A DNA stretch of 64,000 bases from Phyllobacterium trifolii. Its GTDB lineage: Bacteria > Pseudomonadota > Alphaproteobacteria > Rhizobiales > Rhizobiaceae. Positions 36,815 through 45,437 of the stretch are shown here, piece by piece. The stretch covers positions 361,360 to 425,359 of the forward strand of contig NZ_JACHXN010000002.1 in the NCBI RefSeq assembly GCF_014192095.1, in the 5' to 3' direction. The notes beneath the pieces were generated by a model that was given only the letters and a program-made list of their open reading frames with translations, ran no database searches and had not been told where the DNA came from. The position numbers and the translations under genes were made by a program. How positions within the stretch are numbered: position 1 is the first letter of the stretch; the number at the start of each line of letters is the position of its first letter.

Positions 36815-37465
36815 ATGGCAAATGTTAACCTGATCCGCCGAGCCGAAATTGGACGCGAAAAGCGCGTGAGGACCCGTGCGCAGCTTGTTGAAGCTGCCAA
36901 TACGCTGTTTGCCAGGCGGGCCGTGGAATCTGTCACGGTGGATGACGTGGTTCAGGAGGCTGGCGTCGCAAAGGGAACGTTCTACACTCATTTTGATAGC
37001 CTGGAAGCATTGACTGCAGCGGTCGCGGAGGAATTGGTCCAGTCGTTCGATGAGCTGCTGCAGCCGGGCCGGACCGCCATTACCGAGCCTGCCCTGCGCA
37101 TTGCCTTTGGCTGCAGAGCATTCATCGATAAGGCGCTCAATGACTCCCGATGGGCCGCAGTGGCAGCAAGAATGACAGCCGCCAATCCGCAAAGCGGCGA
37201 GAACCTCCGCCGCCGTCTTCTCGAGGACCTCCAACACTTATCGGCGGAACCGCCGTCCGCGGAGCTGAAACTCGAGATTGTCGTGGGGATTATGCTCCAC
37301 ATGTTGCGCGTCCTCGGTGAAGGCAGGCTGTCCTCGTTCGACCCTGACGCTGTCGTCAGTGCTATCTTGCGCGCGATCGGCCTCAGTCTCCAGGAGGCGC
37401 GATCCGTGCTCAAACGCCTGCCAGCTGCTGGCACGGAGAAGTCCTTGCGCACCACGGCGAGTTGA
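36815..37465 (+). CDS. TetR/AcrR-family regulator 1
   Basis: A 216-residue regulator with an N-terminal HTH (RTRAQLVEAANTLFARRAVE, VQEAGVAKGTFYTHFDSLEALTAAV). The MA..LIRRAEIGR start is shared with the second TetR gene 70 bases downstream, so the two are paralogues. It is divergent from the pump operon, which it probably represses through sites at 36676-36786. A GAGGAA Shine-Dalgarno precedes the ATG. Confidence 0.88.
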   Translation: MANVNLIRRAEIGREKRVRTRAQLVEAANTLFARRAVESVTVDDVVQEAGVAKGTFYTHFDSLEALTAAVAEELVQSFDELLQPGRTAITEPALRIAFGCRAFIDKALNDSRWAAVAARMTAANPQSGENLRRRLLEDLQHLSAEPPSAELKLEIVVGIMLHMLRVLGEGRLSSFDPDAVVSAILRAIGLSLQEARSVLKRLPAAGTEKSLRTTAS

Positions 37466-37537
37466 CAAGTAGCCAGCGGACAAACGACAAACTCCGTATA
37501 CGGAGGGTCTCAAAAATAGCCTGGCCGGGCATAGTCA

Positions 37538-38146
37538 TCATGTCGATATGGAGAGGCCCTCAGGCGGAGCGCTCCCGAGTGCTCGAAGCGCCGCCTCGAG
37601 GGCTTTGCAAGTCAAATCAGGCGTTGGGGCTCGCGCGAGAGTGCCACGGGTCACCTGCAGCCAAATTCCGACGAAGATGTCAGTGGCGAGTTCCGGGTCC
37701 AGCACGGCCATGTGTCCTTGTCTTATGGCTTCGGCGATATCTGCCGTAAGCTTTTTGCGAACTCCGCGGCCGAACTCGTTCGGCTTTTGCGAGGTTTGAA
37801 CTACCAACCGCGCCCAGGCAGTATCCGAAACCGCCTTTTCCAGGGATTGCGCAAATGCAAAAGACAGGCGCGCGACCGGATTGCTTAAACCGGCATGAGG
37901 AGGTGTCAGCACCTCGTCAAAGCTCCCTTCCAGCTGCACATTCACCGCCGCAATCAACTCCTCGACGTTGCCGAAGTGATAGTAAAACGTGCCCTTGGCG
38001 AGGCCCGCCGCCTCTGCCACGGCGTCCAACGTCAGCGCAGCCCCTTCCGCAAGCAGCGTCGCTCCCGCCTTGACGATTTGGGCGCGTGTCCTCTCCCGCC
38101 GGTCGCGTCCGATTTTTGCCCGACGTGCCAGATCAATCTTCGCCAT
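37538..38146 (-). CDS. TetR/AcrR-family regulator 2
   Basis: A 202-residue TetR protein beginning MAKIDLARRAKIGRDRRERTRAQIVKAG, closely matching the start of TetR 1, with HTH AEAAGLAKGTFYYHFGNVEEL. It is divergent from the azoreductase gene; the shared operator-like site C lies between them. It is likely a repressor of azoR and itself, possibly cross-talking with TetR 1. Confidence 0.88.
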   Translation of the reverse strand: MAKIDLARRAKIGRDRRERTRAQIVKAGATLLAEGAALTLDAVAEAAGLAKGTFYYHFGNVEELIAAVNVQLEGSFDEVLTPPHAGLSNPVARLSFAFAQSLEKAVSDTAWARLVVQTSQKPNEFGRGVRKKLTADIAEAIRQGHMAVLDPELATDIFVGIWLQVTRGTLARAPTPDLTCKALEAALRALGSAPPEGLSIST

Positions 38147-38167
38147 TAGCCATCCTTTTTCGGGATT

Positions 38168-38195
38168 TCATATTGACCTTTTAGTCGAAATGACA
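38168..38195. promoter_or_regulatory. TetR operator-like site C
   Basis: TCATATTGACCTTTTAGTC followed by GAAATGACA is the reverse complement of the same pattern seen at 36676-36703 (about 23 of 28 bases shared). It sits between tetR 2 and the azoreductase gene. Confidence 0.6.
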
Positions 38196-38273
38196 TAAAA
38201 GTGCAATTGACGTATAACGGACGACTGCCCGTTTGTTATGAAATTCTGCTGCTACAAACGTATGAGGTTACTG

Positions 38274-38894
38274 ATGCCATCCCTTCTTCATCTCGATTCC
38301 AGTATACTCGGGGAAAACTCAGTGAGCCGGGCGCTTTCGGCGGCGGTGGTCGCACGGATCCAGTCTCTCGATCCGATGACGGAAGTGGTCTATCGCGATC
38401 TTGCGGCCCAACCGATCCCGCACCTGTCGGGCAAATACGTGGGCGTGGTCCGGGCGGGTCTGGAAGCCGGCCACGATGCTGCATTAAAGGCGGACGTTGC
38501 GCTTGGGGCAAACGTTCTAGAGGAGTTTTTGACCGCCGATACGGTCGTTCTCGGCGTCGCACAGTACAATTTCAGCGTGCCCAGCCAGCTGAAGGCGTGG
38601 ATCGATCGTATCGCGGTCCCCGGCAAGACCTTCCGTTACACGGAAAAGGGACCCGAAGGATTGCTTGGCAGCAAACGCGTCATCATAGCGCTTGCGCGCG
38701 GCGGCTTTTACGGACCGGGCTCCCCCGCCGAGAGTTTCGAGCACACGCTGAGTTATTTGAAGAGCGTGTTCGCCTTCGTCGGAATCGTTGATCCTGAAGT
38801 CATTACTGCCGACGGCGTCAATATCAGCGCCCAGCAGCGCGAGGTATCGCTAAAGGCGGCGCAGGCCGAGATCGGTACACTTGCAATAGCATAA
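38274..38894 (+). CDS. azoR: FMN-dependent NADH-azoreductase
   Basis: A flavodoxin-fold quinone/azo reductase of 206 residues from the ATG at 38274 (Shine-Dalgarno GAGG). Family features are LLHLDSSILGENSVSRALS (FMN phosphate loop), VLGVAQYNFSVPSQLKAWIDRI and LARGGFYGPGSPAESFEHTLSYL. It reduces quinones and azo compounds with NADH. Regulation by the adjacent TetR is likely. Confidence 0.9.
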   Translation: MPSLLHLDSSILGENSVSRALSAAVVARIQSLDPMTEVVYRDLAAQPIPHLSGKYVGVVRAGLEAGHDAALKADVALGANVLEEFLTADTVVLGVAQYNFSVPSQLKAWIDRIAVPGKTFRYTEKGPEGLLGSKRVIIALARGGFYGPGSPAESFEHTLSYLKSVFAFVGIVDPEVITADGVNISAQQREVSLKAAQAEIGTLAIA

Positions 38895-39096
38895 GGGCTT
38901 GACCTGAATCGCGAGTTCTTCGATCAAACCATTTTCTGATCGTCGAGCGAACAAAGGAGATTCCCGAGGAGCTGAAGCGTCGTCGCATTGCGATCAGCCG
39001 TGCAGCGAACACAATAGCCGGTGAAAGCTCCGCAGAGGTCAGTAGGCATGAGGAAGCCACGCAAAAACCGGAGGGATGTCTTGCACACGAAGTGCC

Positions 39097-42000
39097 CTAC
39101 TCCGCCGCCATTGCCCTCCGTGGTGCCAGTTCCTCAATCGTTTCCCCGTGGCTGTCTTCTTTCGTTGTCTTGATCCGGAACCACACAGCGTACAGTGCCG
39201 GAAGGAAGAGGAGGATCATCACGGTACCCGCCGCCGTTCCGCCAATCAGCGTGTATGCCATCGATCCCCAAAACACCGAGTGGGTCAGTGGAATGAAGGC
39301 CAGGATCGCTGCAAGCGCGGTCAGGATGACAGGGCGTGTCCGCTGCACAGTCGCTTCAATGACGGCGTGATAATCATCGAGCCCGGCAGCTTGGTTTTCC
39401 TTGATTTGCTCGGTCAGGATCAGCGTGTTGCGCATGAGGATACCTGCCAATCCTATCAACCCGAGAATGGCGTTAAAGCCGAACGGCTGATTGAAAAGAA
39501 GCAACGTCGGGACCACCCCGGCAAGTCCGAGGGGTGCGGTCAACATGACCATCGTCATCGTTGACAGGCTGCGAACCTGGAGGATGATGACGATCAGCAT
39601 GGCTGCAATCATGGCCGGAAATATCTTGACGAGTGCGACATTGGCCTTGAGGGATTCCTCGATGTTGCCGCCCATTTCGATGCGGTACCCGACGGGAAGC
39701 GATGCGATCAGCGGCTGAAGCGCCTTCATGACTTGCTGTGAGACTTCCGGGGGTTGCGTTGCCTCGTTGATATCGGATCTTATCGTGATAACCGGTGTGC
39801 GATCGCGGCGTTTGAGAATTGGCTCCTCAAACCGGATCTCGGAATGGCCGATCTGATCAAGGGGGACCTGACGGCCATCCCTGCTCATGAGCGAGAAATC
39901 GCCCAGCCTTGAAGGATCGAGCCGGTTGTCACCTGCGCTACGTGCGACAACAGGGACGTTGCGGATGTTGTCGCGCACTTGCGTGACAGGGATGCCGCTG
40001 AGCAGCAACTGCATCTGCTGGGCTGCCTCAGAGGGGGAGAGACCGATCAGATTGAGCCGATCCTGGTCGGGGACAAACCGCAGCACCGGAGTTCGGTTGC
40101 CCCAATCCCGGTTGGCCTGTCGGACATCTGGAACACTTTTCATGATAGCAAGAGCCTGCTCGGAGATTTTGTAAAGTTCATCCGGATCCGGTCCCATGAT
40201 CCGAAACTCGACCGGAAACGGCGTGTAGGGCCCAAAGACAAGCTGCGTTACGCGGACGGACGCCTCAGGGACAAGCCCCCCGGAAATGGCGGCGCGCAGA
40301 CGATACTTCAAAGCCTCACGCGCATGGGCATCGGGGGTGAGCACAACGACCTTGGCGAAGGCGGGATCGGGAAGTTCCGGTGCCATGGCAAAGAAGAAGC
40401 GGGGCGCACCCTGCCCTACATAGCAGGTGACGATTTTTGCTTCCGGCTGAGTTTGCAGCCAGCCCTCGACTTTCTCCACTGCGGCTGTCGTGGTCTCGAT
40501 GCTTGTGCCTTCGGGCATGCGAACTTCGACCAGCACTTCAGGCCGATCCGATGTCGGGAAGAACTGTTGTTTTACAATTCCCATCCCCATGACCGAAACA
40601 GCCATCGTGATGCCGACCACGGCGCATACCATGAATTTATGGCGAACCGCGAACTCGATGAGGGAGCGCAGGCGACGATAGTTCGGCGTATCATAGATGG
40701 CGTGATGTCCACCCTCGACCGGCTTGATGTCAGGCAGCAACTTGACGCCGAGGTACGGGGTAAAGATCACGGCAACAAACCACGAAACGATCAGCGCGAA
40801 GCCCACGACCCAGAAAATGTTGCCGGCATATTCACCTGCAGTCGATCTTGCAAAGCCCACGGGCATCAGACCAATGATTGTGACGAGGGTGCCGGACAGC
40901 ATTGGCGCCGCCGTATGGCTCCAGGCGTAGGCGGCCGCCTTGATGCGGCCCATGCCCTCCTCCATCTTCACCACCATCACCTCAATGGCAATGATGGCGT
41001 CGTCTACAAGAAGTCCTAGCGCAAGGATCAACGCGCCGAGCGTGATACGATCGAAGAACCGGCCGGTTTCCAGCATGATGAGGAAGACCACCGCAAGCGT
41101 CAGCGGCACAGCGAGCGCGACAACGATGCCGACGCGCCAGCCGAGGGCGACGAGGCTCACGAACAACACGACGCCAAGCGCCATTGCGAACTTGAGCATG
41201 AATTCGCCGACCGCCTCGTCGATGTTGACGGCCTGATCGCTGACTTTGGTGAGCGTCATGCCCAGCGGCAGTGTCTGCGCGATCGCGGCGGATCGCGCTT
41301 CAAGCGCCTTGCCGAGATCAAGACCATTCCAGCCCTGTTGCATCACGGCACCCAGCATGATTGTCGGCTCGCCCTCATGGCGGATGACGTAAGTCGCGGG
41401 ATCCTGATACCCGCGCCGCACATCCGCTAGATCGGAGAGCTTCAGCGTCCGTCCGGCCGCAGCGATTGGCGTATCGGCGATCGCCTGCACGCTGTTATAG
41501 GCTCCGTCGAAACGGATGAAGACCTGTGGCCCACGCGTATCGATGGAGCCGGCGGGCGTGACCGTATTCTGTCTCTGCAAAGCTGCGGCGATATCGGTCG
41601 CCGATATTCCAAGTGTCGCAAGCTTGGCATAGGAAAATTCGACGAAGATCTGTTCGGGGCGCTCTCCAAGGATGTTGATTTTCTTGACACCCGGAACATG
41701 CAGGAGATCTTGACGGATGACCTCCGCCTGCCGAACCAAGTCGCGCATCGGCATCCCCTTTGCCTTAAGTGCATAAAGACCGAAGCTCACATCGGAATAT
41801 TCATCGTTGACGAAGGGACCAATGACGCCTGGAGGGAGATTTCGGGCTTCATCGCTCAGCTTCTTGCGCGCCTGATAGAACTCCTCTTCGACGGCGGCCG
41901 GCGGCATGCTATCCTTCAAAGTCACGGTGAGGAAAGCGTAGCCAGGCCGGGCAGTTGTTTCGACACGGTCATACCAGGTGAGTTCCTGGATGCGCTTCTC

Positions 42001-42207
42001 AAGTGGCTCGGCGACAAGATCCTGCATTTCACGCGCAGTGGCACCTGGCCAGACTGAAGTGACCGTCAGGGTCTTGATGGTGAAGGAAGGATCCTCGGCG
42101 CGTCCCAGCTTGACGAAGGCGTACGCCCCCGCCACGGCCAACAGAACGATAAAGAAAAAGGTAACGGCGCGTTCGCGAACCGCGATGGCTGAAAGATTGA
42201 AGCTCAT
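39097..42207 (-). CDS. RND efflux pump inner-membrane transporter 2
   Basis: A 1036-residue RND transporter: an N-terminal transmembrane segment, AYAFVKLGRAEDPSFTIKTLTV, LLVDDAIIAIEVMVVKMEEGM in TM4, and a C-terminal half ending in LLFLPALYAVWFRI. Its closest similarity in the window is to pump 1. It overlaps its adaptor gene by one base. No outer-membrane factor is adjacent. Confidence 0.93.
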   Translation of the reverse strand: MSFNLSAIAVRERAVTFFFIVLLAVAGAYAFVKLGRAEDPSFTIKTLTVTSVWPGATAREMQDLVAEPLEKRIQELTWYDRVETTARPGYAFLTVTLKDSMPPAAVEEEFYQARKKLSDEARNLPPGVIGPFVNDEYSDVSFGLYALKAKGMPMRDLVRQAEVIRQDLLHVPGVKKINILGERPEQIFVEFSYAKLATLGISATDIAAALQRQNTVTPAGSIDTRGPQVFIRFDGAYNSVQAIADTPIAAAGRTLKLSDLADVRRGYQDPATYVIRHEGEPTIMLGAVMQQGWNGLDLGKALEARSAAIAQTLPLGMTLTKVSDQAVNIDEAVGEFMLKFAMALGVVLFVSLVALGWRVGIVVALAVPLTLAVVFLIMLETGRFFDRITLGALILALGLLVDDAIIAIEVMVVKMEEGMGRIKAAAYAWSHTAAPMLSGTLVTIIGLMPVGFARSTAGEYAGNIFWVVGFALIVSWFVAVIFTPYLGVKLLPDIKPVEGGHHAIYDTPNYRRLRSLIEFAVRHKFMVCAVVGITMAVSVMGMGIVKQQFFPTSDRPEVLVEVRMPEGTSIETTTAAVEKVEGWLQTQPEAKIVTCYVGQGAPRFFFAMAPELPDPAFAKVVVLTPDAHAREALKYRLRAAISGGLVPEASVRVTQLVFGPYTPFPVEFRIMGPDPDELYKISEQALAIMKSVPDVRQANRDWGNRTPVLRFVPDQDRLNLIGLSPSEAAQQMQLLLSGIPVTQVRDNIRNVPVVARSAGDNRLDPSRLGDFSLMSRDGRQVPLDQIGHSEIRFEEPILKRRDRTPVITIRSDINEATQPPEVSQQVMKALQPLIASLPVGYRIEMGGNIEESLKANVALVKIFPAMIAAMLIVIILQVRSLSTMTMVMLTAPLGLAGVVPTLLLFNQPFGFNAILGLIGLAGILMRNTLILTEQIKENQAAGLDDYHAVIEATVQRTRPVILTALAAILAFIPLTHSVFWGSMAYTLIGGTAAGTVMILLFLPALYAVWFRIKTTKEDSHGETIEELAPRRAMAAE

Positions 42208-43319
42208 TACCTTGTCACCTCTTGCTGCGAGGCAGTTCTGACGGCTGCGCCATTTTCCAGAAGATGCGCGCCCAGAGCGACAACCTGCTCACCAATTCCA
42301 ATGCCCGTGACAAATGCCGTCTCCTCGCCGATCCGCTGAACTTTGACCGGGGTGAACTTCACAGTGGACGTGGCGCCGTTGACAACCCACACACCTGTCC
42401 GGCTACCGTCGTCCAAGATGGCGCCTACAGGAATGGCGACTTCCGATTGCCTGTTCGTGTCCAGGATTCTAATCGTCACCGTCGAACCGAGCGGGGCCGC
42501 AGCGGCGGCGCCCTCGAGAACATACCGCGCATCGTAAGTACGGGTTTGCGGATCGGCGGCATCAGAGATCTGTCGCAAGCGAGCTTTTCCGCTTAGACTG
42601 CCGCCACCATAGACATTGGCCTCAGCTTCGGACCCTATGTCGGGCCGCAAAGTCTCAGGTAGCCAAACAACAGCTTCACGTGGCCCAGCCTTCGCGAGTT
42701 GCACGACCGTCTGGCCCGCAGCCACGACCTGTCCGGTATCTCCAAGAGTATCGACGACGGTTCCATCTGAATCTGCAAGAAGGACGGTATAGGAAGCTGC
42801 GTTTTCTGCGACCCTGGCGTCAGCTTCAGCCGCGGCAAGCTGGGCAGTGGCCGTGTCGAGAGCCGCTTTGGCTTGTTCATAACGCTGTGGGGTGGCAGCC
42901 AATCCATTTTTCACCAGCGCCGCATAGCGCTTCTCATCTGCTTGTACCTGGATCAGGACAGCCCGCGCTGCGATGACCGTATTGCGCTTCGCTGTAAGCG
43001 CGAGTTGGAGATCGGTTTCATCGATGCGCATCAGGGCCTGGCCTTGTCTCACCTGCTGACCCACATCGACCATCCGCTGGACGATCTTGCCCGGAACCCG
43101 AAACCCGAGATTGCTCTGTACGCGCGAAGCGACGGTGCCGGTAAACGACCTCTCCGCTGTATCCATCTTCTTCGCCTCGGCCACCCTTACGAGCGGCGCA
43201 ACCGTCCTTGGATCTGCGGCTTCGGCTTTCCGTTCAGTGGTTTCGGACACCAGGAAAAAGGCAGCGGCCGCCGCCACTCCCAAGAGACCCACAAAAGTCA
43301 GGACGTATTTGCGTTTCAT
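42207..43319 (-). CDS. RND periplasmic adaptor for pump 2
   Basis: A 370-residue membrane fusion protein with an uncleaved-looking N-terminal anchor (LTFVGLLGVAAAAAFFLV) without a lipobox. The lipoyl halves VQSNLGFRVPGKIVQRMVDVGQ and DGTVVDTLGDTGQVVAAGQTVV surround an alpha-hairpin. It is divergent from a TetR gene and forms a two-gene operon with pump 2. Confidence 0.92.
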   Translation of the reverse strand: MKRKYVLTFVGLLGVAAAAAFFLVSETTERKAEAADPRTVAPLVRVAEAKKMDTAERSFTGTVASRVQSNLGFRVPGKIVQRMVDVGQQVRQGQALMRIDETDLQLALTAKRNTVIAARAVLIQVQADEKRYAALVKNGLAATPQRYEQAKAALDTATAQLAAAEADARVAENAASYTVLLADSDGTVVDTLGDTGQVVAAGQTVVQLAKAGPREAVVWLPETLRPDIGSEAEANVYGGGSLSGKARLRQISDAADPQTRTYDARYVLEGAAAAAPLGSTVTIRILDTNRQSEVAIPVGAILDDGSRTGVWVVNGATSTVKFTPVKVQRIGEETAFVTGIGIGEQVVALGAHLLENGAAVRTASQQEVTR

Positions 43320-43353
43320 TTTACATTCTCTACTTGACGAGCGATCTGCACCA

Positions 43354-43406
43354 ATTAGATTGTGATCTAAATCTAATTACGCTATAGATGTCAAACGAAA
43401 TCTAAT
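43354..43406. promoter_or_regulatory. Palindromic operator between pump 2 operon and tetR 3
   Basis: ATTAGATT-N8-AATCTAAT (43354-43377) contains a second inner palindrome TTAGAT-TGTG-ATCTAA (43355-43370). A further half-site AATCTAAT lies at 43399-43406, 12 bases before the tetR 3 start. The arrangement fits autoregulated repression of both divergent units. Confidence 0.7.
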
Positions 43407-43417
43407 TGGAGGTCGAC

Positions 43418-44005
43418 ATGAGAGTGAGCCGCGCACAGGCCGAGGAAAATCGGGAAACCGTGATCAACGTCGCGAGCCGTCTCTTTCGAGAGCATGGCTT
43501 CGATGGGATCGGCCTGAAGGATCTGATGAAGGGTGCCGGCCTAACGCAAGGCGCGTTCTACAAGCAGTTCTCGTCCAAGGACGACCTTGCTGCGCAGGCC
43601 TCCAGGCGGGCAATGGAAAGCGCCACGCGCAGATGGTCGACAGCAGCAGCGAAAAGCTCCGATCCTCTCGAAGCAGTCCTGGAGTTCTACCTCTCACCGG
43701 GACATGTCGGGGAAAAGGCCGACGGTTGCCCTCTCGTAGCGCTGGGATCTGACGCGGCGCGCCAGAGTGAAGAGGTCAGGCGTCCATTTGAGGATGGGAT
43801 CCGGGCTCACTTTGAGGTCCTGGATGAACTGATGGACGACGCCAAGAGCTCCAATCCCAGCGGCAAGGCAATGGCGATATTGTCTCTGATGGTGGGTGCT
43901 GTCACGCTATCGCGCCTCATTAAGGAAGAGGATTTATCGCAAGGCATTCTCGACGCAGCCGCCGGTGAAGTTAGACGTATTGCAAGCGGTAAAGATGTCG
44001 CCTGA
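43418..44005 (+). CDS. TetR/AcrR-family regulator 3
   Basis: A 195-residue TetR regulator with HTH AGLTQGAFYKQFSSKDDLAAQASRRAM and a NemR/YxaF-like C-terminal domain (GCPLVALGSDAARQSEEVR). The ATG at 43418 follows GGAGGTCGAC. It is divergent from the pump 2 operon and most likely represses it through the adjacent palindrome. It is not closely similar to TetR 1 and 2. Confidence 0.88.
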   Translation: MRVSRAQAEENRETVINVASRLFREHGFDGIGLKDLMKGAGLTQGAFYKQFSSKDDLAAQASRRAMESATRRWSTAAAKSSDPLEAVLEFYLSPGHVGEKADGCPLVALGSDAARQSEEVRRPFEDGIRAHFEVLDELMDDAKSSNPSGKAMAILSLMVGAVTLSRLIKEEDLSQGILDAAAGEVRRIASGKDVA

Positions 44006-44561
44006 AGCGATCACTATCGCCCAAGTGATATCGCTGGCTTCGACTATCCGGTCGGATCAGGGGTCTAAGACCTCGTCTGTTCAATTTCTGACCGCTCCAA
44101 TCGAGCCAGCAAGACCTGAAATACTTCCTCGATCCCGATTGGAAAGTGGCCAGACTAATTGCCGCCTGAAAATCATGGCCGCCACGTCCATTTTTTGGGC
44201 TAAAAGCGGTCATCACGAGCCACATTGAAGGTTTTCGAGTGTGCAGTTCCAGTCGAGCCGTTATGCAACTTTCAAGGCACAGATCGAGAACATCGAGACC
44301 GTTTTAACTCAAAGTTGTGACAACCGATAGTAAGACGAAATTCTGCAATGACTGCCGTGATCATCAAGTCTGATCCCACTAGCAGAAACGCGACTTGCCG
44401 ATGCAGGACAGACGACTCGCCGTGGCTATAGTCTTCATGCGTTGCGTATCTCTTCGCTGGTGGGGCATTCTGATCAAGATAAGTGCAGCGCCTACGCTGC
44501 ATCTCTGTCGAGGTCATATCTCGGCCTGACGGCAAGGTTTGCACCCGCCCAGCGACATAGT
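44006..44561. other. Intergenic region without intact gene
   Basis: About 555 bases with no convincing coding sequence. A stretch at about 44190-44253 resembles the sequence upstream of the IS110-family transposase at 63550-63620; both include TTCCAGTCGAG preceded by a similar GGTTTTCGAGTGTGC/GGGTTTCGAATGTGC. It may be a worn left end of a related element. Confidence 0.4.
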
Positions 44562-45386
44562 TCAGTCGGCGGAACCGGCAGGTTTTCGCTGGTAAACGTG
44601 GATGTAGTCGACTAGTAAAAAGGACGGGTTCGGCGTTTCATCGATCGGCCAACCAGATCCGAGCGCAAGGTTCACTAACGGATAAAACGGGGTATGGAAC
44701 TCCTTTGGCGTCTCGAAACTCCATATGGATTTGCGATCGAGATAAATGGTCGTCTTGTCCGGTGAAATTTCCACGCCGTAGGTATGATATTCATTGCTCA
44801 ACGTCCCGTCCTTGACAGTTGTCCAATGGCCGCCGGTGGTATTCTCACCGCCCTGGCTCTGACGCCAGATATGAAAACCGCTGCTGAATTCGTACGGCAC
44901 GCGACCGTAATATTCCATTACGTCTATCTCCGCAGTGTATTTCGACCGGTCGATGCCGATGAGCCAGAAGGCCGGCCAGACTCCCTTGCCTGGCGGCAGC
45001 TTCATCCGGGCCTCGAAGTAGCCGAATTGCTGCGAGAACCCCTGCCCTTTCGCGTTCGTCGAAGCCAGGAGGCCCGAGCGCCAGTTTCCATCGGAGCCTT
45101 TACGCGCCTCGATCCGTAAGATCCCCTCGTCGACGGTAAAGGGAAACCCGTCGGTCGGATCGGTGAAACGGGCATCGCCAAAATCTCCATTCCAGGGTGT
45201 ATGGGCAATCCAGCGCGAGCCGTTCTTTCCCCAGGCCGAGACATCCAGCTTATCGAAGTTCTCCTCGAAGGTCATTTGGAACGCATCGATATTGATCTGC
45301 TCTTGAGCCGCGGAGGGCTGCTCCAGGAATCCTAATGAACCAAGGGCGATGAGAAAAACGAGTCTCTTAGCAAATCTGCAATACAT
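44562..45386 (-). CDS. GH16 beta-glycanase, ExoK-like
   Basis: A secreted glycoside hydrolase of family 16, about 274 residues from the ATG at 45386, with a signal peptide (RLVFLIALGSLGFLEQPSAAQ). The catalytic motif E-I-D-V-M-E is in AEIDVMEYYG, and GVWPAFWLIG is also typical. Such enzymes cut beta-glucan linkages in exopolysaccharide to set chain length, as ExoK does for succinoglycan. It is next to the flippase gene of the polysaccharide locus. Confidence 0.88.
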   Translation of the reverse strand: MYCRFAKRLVFLIALGSLGFLEQPSAAQEQINIDAFQMTFEENFDKLDVSAWGKNGSRWIAHTPWNGDFGDARFTDPTDGFPFTVDEGILRIEARKGSDGNWRSGLLASTNAKGQGFSQQFGYFEARMKLPPGKGVWPAFWLIGIDRSKYTAEIDVMEYYGRVPYEFSSGFHIWRQSQGGENTTGGHWTTVKDGTLSNEYHTYGVEISPDKTTIYLDRKSIWSFETPKEFHTPFYPLVNLALGSGWPIDETPNPSFLLVDYIHVYQRKPAGSAD

Positions 45387-45437
45387 TGTGCTTCTCCGGA
45401 AATGCCAAAACAACCGTCGGATTAGTCTGAATTTCGA

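Noticed and set aside
38895..39096. Short coding remnant between azoR and pump 2 (ELKRRRIAISRAAN on the plus strand)
   Set aside because: No start, no family similarity and only about 60 codons; it is not distinguishable from chance.
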